Below, piece by piece: positions 54,776 to 64,000 of a stretch of 64,000 bases of DNA. The translations under genes were made by a program, and so were the position numbers. The DNA is from Apoda limacodes (lineage: Eukaryota > Arthropoda > Insecta > Lepidoptera > Limacodidae), in the NCBI GenBank assembly GCA_946406115.1, contig OX291552.1, positions 6,386,001 through 6,450,000 on the forward strand. Direction: 5' to 3'. The first letter of the stretch is position 1, and each line of letters begins with the position of its first letter. The notes below the pieces were generated by a model. It did no database searches. It was given only the letters and a program-made list of their open reading frames with translations, and was not told the DNA's origin.

Positions 54776-54990
54776 AACCCGACTGCAAAAACATTAAGAA
54801 CTAAAAAGAAATTAAACATACTAAATATTTAACTATAAGCAGATGGTATTTATTTCAAGGTAACTATAGTGTGAGCAATCAGTAGGTAGGTCCACTTAGA
54901 CTTGCAATGAAATAAGTCCCGTCTGCTTATAGTTAAATATTTAGTATGTTTTAATTTCTGTTTAGTTCTTAATGTTTCTACAGTCGGGTT
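54776..54990. mobile_element. Family J foldback element
   Basis: Left arm 54776-54846 (AACCCGACTGCAAAAACATT, TAGTTAAATATTTAGTATG in reverse, ending GCAGATGG) and right arm 54919-54990 pair over about 71 bp with few mismatches. The loop is about 72 bp. A second copy is at 60752-60971. Non-coding. Confidence 0.88.
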
Positions 54991-55009
54991 TACTGTTTTT
55001 TTTGAAGCA

Positions 55010-55620
55010 GACTTTAAGAAAGGATTTTGAAAATTCATTCCCTAAGGGGATGAAATGGGGGTTTGTAGTTTGTATGGAAACACATTCATCATTTTTTAAA
55101 CCTAAATGCATATCATTTGATGTTGAATACTGAGGTTATAAATTAAGATTGACGTGTTTCGCCGATTCTGGAATAATATCTCCGAGGGGGCAAAACAGCC
55201 AAATTTTCATATTTTTTTAGATAAACCGTAAGCAGTTAAGAGCTTTCTTTTTTTTTAAAAAAAAAAAGGGATACATGAAAGGTGTCGCGGCATAATACTA
55301 GTCTATATACATATATAAAAGAGTTAACTGACTCACTGAACGATATATAAGTATATCATTCAGTCAGTCTGGATCTAGAGAGCAGATTTGGATTAAAGTT
55401 CTAGTTAAGACGCTGACGAGCATTTAGAAAGGATTTAGCATATTTCATCCCCTAAAGGAGTAAAAAATGTTAGTATGTGAGTTGTTTGCAAAAGCCATAG
55501 TGATTGGCCTTTAGGTTTTATTATTTATTATTAATTTTCAATTGACTGATTTCTTAACCGCGTTTGGAAAATCATTCCCTAAAAGGCTAAATAAGGGATG
55601 AAAATTAATTTAAGAAAAAT
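55010..55620 (+). mobile_element. Family D-like repeats
   Basis: AAAATTCATTCCCTAAGGGG ATGAAATGGGG (55028), CATATTTCATCCCCTAAAGG AG (55440) and AAAATCATTCCCTAAAAGG (55568) mark three diverged units. 55300-55400 contains AGTTAACTGACTCACTGAAC and GTCAGTCTGGATCTAGAGAG. No ORF. Confidence 0.55.
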
Positions 55621-55886
55621 CGGTTCAGCAACAAGTACCGTACAAGCAACTTCTCTTGGGATTTTTTTTTTTTTAATGTTCCGATAAAAAATGAACCGCT
55701 GGACCAATTTTTTTCAGACTCTTTTCAGATCTAAGTCATGACGTGGCGTATCGATTGATATGGTCATCAAACAATTCGGTCCAGTAGTTTTTGAGAAAAC
55801 CGAGCAGAAAAAAAGTACACATACATACACACACACACACACATTTCGATTTTCGGACCTATTACAATAACTTCCCAAGAGAAGTT
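55621..55886 (+). mobile_element. Family C repeat, plus orientation, short copy
   Basis: CGGTTCAGCAACAAGTACCG, GAACCGCTGGACCAATTTTT, AGTCATGACGTGGCGTATCG, ATGGTCATCAAACAATTCGG, an AC microsatellite (55821-55842), TTTCGATTTTCGGACCTATT, ending CCCAAGAGAAG. It lacks the TCTAAAAATGATTGC segment between microsatellite and end. Confidence 0.8.
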
Positions 55887-56892
55887 AATAAAATAAATAT
55901 ATCGATATTTTTGTAGGTAAAACCATAAATCGTTAAAAGATTTATTTTTTTCAAAAGCTTAGTATTATTATAAAAAGAGAGAGAGCAGATTTAGTAAGGT
56001 CAGTTTGTTTATATGTATGTAGGTATGTAATGATAATCTTTGAAACCACTACACAAACACTTTTGTTTACTTTTTTTTTCTTCACAAGATATCAATTGTG
56101 CAACTAGTTAGGTAATTTGATATAGATACCAATACAACGTTGTGATTCCAATTTTTATACAAGCTTAAAATAGGTTTCAAATCAAAAGGTCTACGAAAAT
56201 ATTTCGCAAACATTACACATTTCCAAAGACAACGTATTATTAACACATTTACAACTATTAATATATAACCTCTTTGTTTACAAATTAATAGTATTCTATC
56301 TATAAGAACTATTAAATATTAAGACAGCACAGTCTGCTTTTACAACTACCCGGTACTTTTTAAGTCTAAGCTTCTTTTCCCCAATATTCATTTACCTACT
56401 AAGTAACTAGTCCTAAAAGTGTATTTGTCAATCAACAAATACTATTTATTTAGGTATCTAGGTGACTGCAGATTGTATCTATAGGTACTTAGTTTTACTA
56501 CCACACAATACCAAGTTAGGTATGTCTAAAACAGTTAACATCTAAATCACTTTTTCAACGTTCTACCAAACAAAAACAAATATCTATGCATTTTTTTAAG
56601 CTTATTTATTTTCTCTATCGAAGTTTTATTAACAAACGAAATTGTGGTTAGGTATATGTAGTATTATAGTTTAGTTAGTATTTGCGTATCGAATATTATG
56701 TACAAACCTACCTATAGTTATTAGTTTAATAAACGTCCAAAATAATTATAAAATAATATGTTAGTATACCTACCTAGCTAGATTATCTGAAATTTTTATA
56801 TTTTTATTAGGTTATTTAAATCTATTTTATAACATAATATTTAAAGAACTGTCTTGAAAGACCAAGCTACCTAAACTAACTATACCTATTGT

Positions 56893-56894
<2 letters not shown>
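55887..56894. other. Unassigned AT-rich spacer
   Basis: About 1 kb of AT-rich sequence with many TAGGTA / TACCTA motifs and no ORF, repeat or exon. Confidence 0.45.
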
Positions 56895-56939
<45 letters not shown>

Positions 56940-56970
56940 TATAGACATATATAGACATATATATATATAA
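56895..56970. repeat. TA dinucleotide microsatellite with AGACATAT variant
   Basis: (TA)n runs from about 56899 to 56934, then AGACATATAGACATATATAGACAT units and (AT)n to 56970. Confidence 0.9.
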
Positions 56971-57690
56971 ACGACTTATAACTGAACTACAAGTGTAAAG
57001 AATTTAACGTTATTAAATGCAAAATTAAAATAAGAAAACCCTAACCATATTTTTAAGTCACCCTTAACGTCCTTTGGTATCCTTGTAAGAGCTGAAGGCT
57101 TTGCCTAGGATTTAATTTTGGGATCTGGATATTGGACTCTCTTTTAGAGACTGAAATCGTTTCGTCACTCCATTGAGGACTAAAATGTTTGTTTCTTTGT
57201 AACGCGAGCCTATCAATATATTAATATTATTATACAATTATATACAAATAAGATATACATACCTAGCTTTATATTATCTAAATGTACGTGTATAGTATAT
57301 TGTGTTAAAATTTTCGCGCATCATCCATTTTTGATTCTAACTTACCGAGTAGCTAATGTATAGTGTTATAACTTGTAGTATGTGTGTATGTATGCATGGC
57401 CATGCTGTGTACGTGTATAACATATAAATACATAATATAGTATCATGTTTATATTTATTATTTTTATTTTCTTAAATATGCTTATTTTTACAACTATGTA
57501 CATATTATTTTTTTCTACCATTTCAAAGCAAATGTCTTTTTTTATGTATAAAATTAACCCGATTTGGCTTAGTAAAAGTTTTAAGAAGTTAAACTTGTTT
57601 ATCTGGTCATACTTACTTTTTTTGGTTTTTAAGTATAACTTATGAAGTGTTATAGTAAAGTTTTAGTATTAGTTTACTCTTATGATTTAA
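56971..57690. other. Unassigned AT-rich spacer
   Basis: A plus frame at 57445-57645 is Phe/Ile/Leu-rich and is a chance product of T-rich DNA. It may contain the 3' untranslated part of the minus-strand element below. Confidence 0.4.
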
Positions 57691-58470
57691 TTATTTCAGA
57701 AACGTGATAAGTTCCTGTTTTCTGGATTCCGTATCTTCTAGCAAATAAGTGTTATCGGTGATTTTTTTAATAACTTTTGCCTTTATGAATTTTGGCGCTA
57801 ATTTTTGTGAAAAAATATCTATTGCTTTGGACATTGCTCCAATTTTATAATATACCACTTTTCTACGTAAATTATATCTTTCTGCGTCCTTTTGGTACGC
57901 TAGAGTTAATGATTTTTGCACATTTTCAAAAATATTGCTTAATGTTTTCAAGTTTGTCGCGTATTTAGAACTATCCTCTATTTCTGATGTATCTAGTTTA
58001 TCAAAATCTATTTTGTGCGATTTACCATCTAGAATTAACTCTCTACCATGCATTAAAAAATAAGGCGTGTATCAGTGTGCCCGGTTAACATAACTATTTA
58101 GTGCAACCTGTACATTATTTAGGTATTTTGTCCAAGTTCTATAGTCGTTCTGAACGTACGACGCTATATCGGTTTCTATTACATGATTATATCTTTCAAC
58201 AACATTCGATTGTGGGTGGTATAAGCAATTATAGATTGTTTTTGGTACATTATATTTTTTTAAACAATTTTTTTAAATTTTCTGAAACAAATTGATGTCC
58301 GTTGCCACACATGATAGTGTGTGGGACTCCGTATTTTAAAAATATTTCGTTTTCGATATATTTTACCATAATATTAGATTTTGGTTGTTTAAACGGAAAA
58401 ATCCAGACGTATTTAGCAAATATGTCTACCACTGTCAACATGTATGTATGTCTAGAGTAACTACGAGTCT
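57691..58470 (-). pseudogene. Ty3/gypsy-like integrase core and C-terminus, decayed
   Basis: The minus strand from 58441: VVDIFAKYVWIFPFKQPKS with the first catalytic Asp, KYGVPHTIMCGNGHQFVSEN, where the second catalytic Asp of the usual DNG is changed (CGNG), then after one shift the NVVERYNH segment with the catalytic Glu (about 58207-58184), a stop near 58073, and 58053-57691 with the C-terminal part (MHGREL, YQKDAERYNLRRKVVYYKIG, DNTYLLED). Integrates retroviral-type DNA in intact relatives; dead here. No zinc-binding HHCC domain or RT lies upstream. Confidence 0.8.
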
Positions 58471-58548
58471 ATTATACCACCTAGATTAAGTTAACACCTT
58501 ACAATAGTTTCTTGATCCTTTTATATATTCATTGTATACATATTTGCA

Positions 58549-59200
58549 CTGTAACACTCACTGTATATTGGAGCTTTAGGTCAGCCTAGGTTAGACTGAA
58601 TCACGTCAGGACGAATCGGAGAATTGCCACCAAGGCAACGTAGATGTCTGAGCCCATTGTCCTAATTACCATAGCCAGCTGATCAGGGTTGCGCCTGGAA
58701 CTCGAGGTCGCTGTCCTTCGCCGCCAGGTGGTAATGCTTAGGTACGAAGTATGGGGTCACTGTCCTCTAAAGTCAGCTGATGCTGCTCCTAATGTTGTTG
58801 ACCTCAATTTTTTTTATTTGGGCAGAGTGTGGCCCTTATTATTGTTTTGAGTTTCTTAGTAGACGATTTCAAAAATACTGCTCAGCCTGCGATGATTTTT
58901 ATATGTGTGTGTCAGTCACTACTTCCGCTAAGCGACGCGTATTTGGTTGCCCAATCGCTGGTTATTTTCAATTTCGAGTTCGCCGATTGGTCGAGCCGTT
59001 CTTCAAAATTTCTGGGAATTTCAAAATTTTGCTTGTGGAGTCTCTGATTGGTCCACGCATCTTGGTTTCATTGACTCCGCCCTTGTTCTAGAAGTTTCTC
59101 GTACGTCCAATTGTTGTGAAACTTCCTGTCGTAAACTTCGTCTATACGTAGGTACTTATATATGTACGATGGTGAGCAGTGCCGTTGAATGTAATAACAT
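58549..59200 (+). promoter_or_regulatory. GC-richer block with CCAAT boxes, a heat-shock-like element and TATA
   Basis: CCAAT or its complement lies at 58951, 58986, 59047 and 59107. A CTCCGCCC box is near 59074. A three-unit heat-shock-type element TTCTAGAAGTTTC is at 59086-59098, and TTATATATG with TATATA is at 59157. The order and spacing would suit a promoter reading to the right. No coding sequence follows. The 5' part (58560-58740) could be an LTR or another old element. Confidence 0.35.
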
Positions 59201-60751
59201 TACAAATGTTGCTCTGATCTCACGATTTAAAAAAATAAGTTTCTAAGTTCAAATGTAAGCTAAATCGTTCGAGGAGCTACGGGGATATGGGATGCAAAAG
59301 AGTTTAAATTCATAAGGTACAGAAGCAAATATGCCCGAGTAGGATATGAAGTTATAGGACATAAGTTTGGTGATAATAATTGGGTTTTTCCTAACAGAAC
59401 GAGCGGGGTATTTGGGACATATATAAAACCTAACCTTGGTCGACCAATTATGAATGCATGTATTCATTTTTAGTAACTATAAAAATAAATGTTCTTTGTG
59501 AATTTCTGTTGTTTTTACCCAACTGCGCCAGATGGAGGATTATGTTTTTCGAGTGTATGTATGTATGTTTATTTCCTTTGCACGCTCTGTAGCCTAGGAG
59601 GCTTGATAAATTTTAGTTTCAGAGGCGTCGTTAGATTCGTCCCACAGTGAGAGTAACACTGGGTACATAAAAATATTAAAAACAATATGGTGGATTTCAT
59701 ACGCTTTAATGTGCGGGCTAAAATGTTTTATTTGTATCTTAATAAAGAGCTTTAAAAGGCAAGTGCGAAGATATACGAGACTTATATTAAAATAGTCAGA
59801 CGCGAGTGAAAAAAATCGAGATCTTTTTCCCAGGGAAAAATAAAATAAAACATTTTAGTGAGTCCGTTATTTATTATAGTTTTAATTAAATGTTACAATT
59901 TTCTATATTTCCGTAACGTATAACTTTCGTGATATGGTATAAATACCTTTACATATTTTTCAACCTATTATTCATAACGTGATCCAGCCCAGGAAATCAA
60001 AACCCTCACCGGCTTTTGGATATCTTTTAAATTATGTTCAAAAAGGCGGAATTGATAATTCCGTCGTAGGCAAGGAAAATAACCAGTATGGTAAATCACA
60101 GTTACTAAAAATAATATGGTACCTATAAATTAGGGTTTGTGGCTATATCCTAGAACCAAAAAAATAAGTGATTGTACAATACTTTAAGGACTCCATTACT
60201 CCTTCAAATTAATATATTTTCCTCTTGTTTGTTTTCCTTGTTGCAGTAAATCACAGCACTATATTTTAATAATACTCTTCGCTACCACTAAAACGTCATT
60301 ACTCTATTTATCCTTTCTAAAAACTAACTTCACATCTTTTTCCTTTTTTCAATATGTCAATATTTCAAAAATCAAATTTTAGGGTAAACCGCCGAATCCG
60401 TATAAGTAAATAAGTTTTTCTTGCATGGATATAGAAATTGCATATAACTAAACAAATCACTTGCTACAAAAAAATAAAACTAAAAAACTGTGAATAAGAA
60501 TAAATAACATTAGACTTTGAAATTTATATGATGATATTTATAAATTTGTATGTATTCCGATGTTGTTTTTTGTTACCTAGTGGTTTTTCGTTTTTGTAGT
60601 GTACATGAAATGAGTAAGCTCAATTTTTCTATTAATAGAAACCGTTCACAAGCATCTTTCTTATTTCTTTCCGAGAACTGGCATTATTAAATAGTTGAGT
60701 CTACAGACTTAATTAAAGCCACAAAAGAAAAGAAAAAAAAAAGAAAAAAAC
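59201..60751. other. Unassigned spacer
   Basis: AT-rich; chance minus frame at 59249-59467. GTATGTATGTATG at 59556-59568. No supported feature. Confidence 0.4.
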
Positions 60752-60971
60752 CCCGACTGTAAAACATTAAGAACTAAACAGAAATTAAAATATACTTCTA
60801 AATATTTAGCTATAAGCTGGTGGTACTCATTCCAATGCAAGATTAAAATATAGTGTACAAATTGCTTACACTAAAATATCTATATAGTTACCATGAAATA
60901 AGTTCCGTCTTCTTATAGTTAAATATTTGGTATGTTTAAATTTCTGTTTAGTTTTATTTTTTTGCCGTCGG
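60752..60971. mobile_element. Family J foldback element, second copy
   Basis: Left arm 60752-60823 (CCCGACTGTAAAACATTAAG, AATATTTAGCTATAAGCTGG) and right arm 60905-60971 (TCTTCTTATAGTTAAATATT, GCCGTCGGG). It matches 54776-54990 in arms and less in the loop. A family A copy starts 17 bp downstream. Confidence 0.85.
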
Positions 60972-60987
60972 GTTTTTTGTTCTTTAT

Positions 60988-61275
60988 AGGGTTCCGTACC
61001 TGAAAGGTAATTAGGAACCCTATTACTAAGGCTTCGCTGTCCGTCCGTCCGTCTGTCACCAGGCTGCATCTCATGAACCGTTATAGTTAGACAGTTGTAA
61101 TTTTCACAGAAGATGTATTTCTGTTGCCGCTATAACAAAAAATACTAAAAAAACAGAAAAAAAAAAATATTTAAGGGGGCCCCCATACAACATACGTGAT
61201 TGTTTTGCTCGTTTTTGTAGATAATGGTACGGAACCCTTCGTGCGCGAGTCCGACTCGCACTTGGCCGTTTTTTT
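60988..61275 (+). mobile_element. Family A interspersed repeat, internally deleted copy
   Basis: AGGGTTCCGTACCTGAAAGG, CTGTCCGTCCGTCCGTCTGT, CACCAGGCTGCATCTCATGA, GTTGCCGCTATAACAAAAAA, GGGGGCCCCCATACAACATA, ATAATGGTACGGAACCCTTC, GTGCGCGAGTCCGACTCGCA. It lacks the GATATTGATAACGGCAAC segment seen in the 2004, 10689 and 28639 copies. It is the least diverged from the apparent consensus. Confidence 0.9.
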
Positions 61276-61829
61276 ATTAATTTTAATAAAGTTTTAATCT
61301 GTAGTAAATGCAAAATTTTAAAAGCAATATAAAGCAAATAATCAATTAATTGAAGTTTAATGGAAATTGCATTGAATGCTTCTAAAGAGCAGTCTTATTA
61401 GATAAGAGATGCATTCATAGGTACTTGCCCCGACAGCAGTTGGCTTCCACTGATAAAAGTATAAGGGTAAACATACACAAAAATTTTAAAACATAGGGGC
61501 AAAAAAGGTTAACGTCACTAAACGCCGTAAAGTTTTTACGGCATTTAAGACGTTTACATTTTAAATCATTGTGGACTTCGCATGCTTACCTTTTTTCGCC
61601 ATATGTATGTTTCCTGTACGATCTTTTCTTTCACTTAATTAAGCCAAAACGGTGTGTGTGTAAATATACAACATACTCAAGATATTTAGTAAAAGATTTG
61701 TAGACGACGGGGCTTGAACGCCTGCCTGTATTCAAAAGTTAGGTTTTTATTGAACATCTTGTTAATTAAGAAATGCTTCGTAAACGCAGTCTTAAAATGT
61801 TTAAAGTATATGTAATTACAATGAAAATA
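61276..61829. other. Unassigned spacer
   Basis: AT-rich. GTTTTTACGGCATTTAAGAC preceded by AACGCCGTAAAGTTTTTACGGCATTT forms a small inverted repeat at 61521-61545. No gene. Confidence 0.4.
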
Positions 61830-62240
61830 ATCAGCCAAGTGCGAATTGATATTAATTTCAACTTGATACCTCCATGCGTTCTTGAGTAAAAGGGTCTTGA
61901 CAGACAGACAAACAAACTTTTTTTAAATTTGTTATAAATATTAATTGAAAGAATTAGGGTTTCTATCCTAGGACAACGGGAAGTACCTCATAGGTTTTGA
62001 TTTGATGGTGAATGCCAAAATATGTGACTAAATTGGCCCTATTTTTTTACTAAGTTGACTTAGAAGCTAGTTTTTTTTACAGCTTCCAGGGCACGTAGAC
62101 CTTAGTGTTTGAATTTTAATTCAACGTTATACCTATACGCGTTCCTGAGAAAAAGGGTCTTGATAGACAGACAGGCAGACGGACAACAAAGTGATCCTGT
62201 AAGGGTCCCTTTTTCCTTTTGAGGTACTGAACCCTTAAAC
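61830..62240 (-). mobile_element. Family B repeat, inverted, with its end duplicated
   Basis: AATCAGCCAAGTGCGAATTG opens it. The block CTTGATACCTCCATGCGTTC, TTGAGTAAAAGGGTCTTGAC recurs 265 bp later as GTTATACCTATACGCGTTCC, TGAGAAAAAGGGTCTTGATA. It ends GATCCTGTAAGGGTCCCTTT, TTGAGGTACTGAACCCTTAA. The middle (61970-62075) is shared with 22450-22745. Confidence 0.7.
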
Positions 62241-63526
62241 CTTGGCATCGTATTACATCATACTTACGGATTGCTAATAAAATACTTTTGTCTTTATGCA
62301 TAGAGAATTAATAAACATTAAGTTGATAATCCTTCATTACTTATTGATAAAGTATATAAAAATGTAAAACTAGTATTTGGTACGGTAGTCTTTGGTTTAT
62401 ATTTAATCTGTTTTGTAGCATGTGACAGTGAATTGTGTTCGTGATTTCGTGTTTTTACCAGGTTAATTACCAGGTATATGTTTATAATAATTATTTATAA
62501 AAAAGTTTCGGATTTTTATTAGCTTCAATATTATACCCAAATAATTACTGTAGCTTATGTAGTTTTCGTATAATCGAGGATTTTATAACATCAAAACAAA
62601 AAATAGGGTTAACACTGTTCACCCCGAGTGGCTGGTCTAGAGTGCAAATTCACATTTCACGACTTATGAAATAACTTTGTTTAACATAGTCAACTAGCTT
62701 ACATACCGAATTACAGATTATTAGTGACGGAATCGGGGTTTTTAGATCTCAACAAAATCTAAAGTATAAGAGCTACGCAACTGAAACTTTATATGATTAA
62801 TAAGTCCACTACATGAAATCGTATGCCAAGAATTTTGTTTATCTGGTACAATCCAAACCTCATTTATGAGGATTCAAAAAAACGACGAAGCACTTTGAGA
62901 AAAGGTAGGTGGTGCCATTTCGCTTCGCATGGCTTATCTTGGCGGGGGTACTATAATAATCTGGGAAGATTCTAAGAATTTCAGAAGTTTTGGCAGTAAA
63001 ACGATTAAACATGCATAGTGTAAAGGTTAAAATTGCGTGGAGCCATACTGTGAATCTCGCACTCACACATTAACATTATCAGAACTGTCAATTATATTGA
63101 CCATAAATAGACGAAATTAGGTTTAGTTTTCTTTATACTAAAAACTGGAACCAGTTTCTTTAAACCGTTCTTATTTCTTTTGGTTTCTTAACCTAACAAA
63201 TTAATTAAACTGCATGGTCGTTCTACATAGGTATTGTTTATTTCGCATTAAGTGTTGTCTGTCCGGTGGTGTGATTGACAGGCGATATGACATTGATTGG
63301 AATGCCTATAGTTCAAATCACGCTACTTCTGTTTTGAGTATTTTTGTTACGAATTACTTTTTTTTATGTTTTGACATCTATTTCTCTCTGAAAAGGACCA
63401 ATTGGTATGAGAACTTTTTGTTTTGTTTGCAAGAATTAAAACACATGCAATCTAATAAAAATTGTTTTTATTAAAATTTTATAAACAATGTTTCTGATAA
63501 ATATCTCTTTTTTCTATATATATATA
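62241..63526. other. Unassigned spacer
   Basis: AT-rich, chance frames only (62860-63066 -, 63214-63474 +). CACCCCGAGTGGCTGGTC at 62620 is GC-rich and isolated. No supported feature. Confidence 0.4.
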
Positions 63527-64000
63527 TTCAAATTCAAATTCAAATTCAATATAATTTATTCAGTTTAGGCTACAATAATTGGGCAATTATGAATGTCACT
63601 ACGCCATCGGTTCGTAAGTCTATAGGGCGGGAGACCTTGTACTGAGAAGTACCGGTAAGAAACTCAGCAAGGGCATTTCTTTTCTCCCTTTCTTTTACAG
63701 CGTCCACTTAAAGAGTTGAAAAATGCCCTGCCTATCATAGAAGGACACTTTCCATTACAAACATACAAAACATGAAATGCAGAAGCACAGCATAAAAAAG
63801 TATCTAATTATAAAATATATAAAAAAAGAGAGTTTATGTATTCATCACTAATAATCCATGTCTTACAGTATTGATAAACAAAACAATAAACTAAGATTAA
63901 ATACTAAGAATACAAAGAAGTTTGCAAGAGCAGACCAGCCTCCACAGGCGGCACCCGTTCACGAGTATGACACATGAATCAGCCATCGCTTCGCTCAACC
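63527..64000 (-). mobile_element. LINE-like 3' end with ATTCAA tail, second copy
   Basis: It starts with four ATTCAA units (63527-63550), then the same sequence as 9067-9524 with few changes and small indels (GGAGACCGGTAA-type differences near 63650, an extra GCG near 63948). It is cut by the end of the window. Confidence 0.78.

Noticed and set aside
57445..57645. Hydrophobic plus frame resembling a membrane protein
   Set aside because: T-rich DNA gives Phe/Leu/Ile by chance; no start context or conservation argument.

Overview
The window looks like transposon-dense, AT-rich nuclear DNA from a moth or butterfly (Lepidoptera). The main evidence is many copies of interspersed families that I know from lepidopteran genomes: repeats ending in a CGAGTCCGACTCGCACTTGGCC block, CCCGACTGC foldback elements, a Helitron tail ending in CTAG, and LINE tails with the GCCTCCCC or CATCAGGCGGACCGTGTG blocks. 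Long ORFs are almost absent and every recognisable coding stretch but three belongs to a mobile element. No bacterial-type gene, operon, CRISPR array, rRNA or tRNA was found. I label the dispersed families A to J only so that copies can be compared; these are not published names.

Region by region: 1-5.3 kb holds a 50-bp minisatellite, a small TIR element, a family A copy, a roughly 870-bp ACAT array, a LINE tail and a TAG array. 5.8-7.1 kb holds the most distinctive coding relic, a Crypton-like tyrosine recombinase with the Arg and His-x-x-Arg motifs, a tyrosine in a shifted frame and a likely 111-nt intron. 8.5-11.1 kb is two LINE tails, a Helitron and a family A copy. 12.2-17.1 kb is a nested pair: a nearly full RT-bearing LINE (+) inside an older LINE (-). 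17.7-24.1 kb holds composite repeats, a 45-bp-TIR MITE, a deleted LINE with ORF1 joined to part of its RT, and a Ty3/gypsy gag plus RT start.

25-29 kb is a mosaic of families E, F, G and A with LINE scraps. 29-31.8 kb is nearly empty. 31.8-33.7 kb carries a family C copy and a CR1-type endonuclease to RT-linker stretch. 35-38.3 kb has an 82-bp-TIR foldback, a strong hairpin, a family F copy interrupted by a tiny LINE tail, and a LINE fragment with a perfect palindrome. 40-46.5 kb has more F, B, C and I copies and a 705-bp element with 12-bp TIRs and a TAA target duplication (Harbinger-like), datable because it sits in a family F copy. 47-50 kb has a duplicated LINE 5' region, a likely host exon, stacked hairpins and LINE relics. 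52-62 kb has family J foldbacks, one enclosing another element, an integrase relic and a CCAAT/HSE-rich GC island.

Host genes: only three stretches look like possible exons (4696-4883 +, 24300-24495 -, 48010-48135 +). None was recognised. The best is 48010-48135, a 126-nt exon with good splice signals and GC-rich third positions. The window is therefore probably intergenic or deep intronic DNA. Coordinates of diverged repeats are approximate by ten or more bases, because no alignment tool was available.
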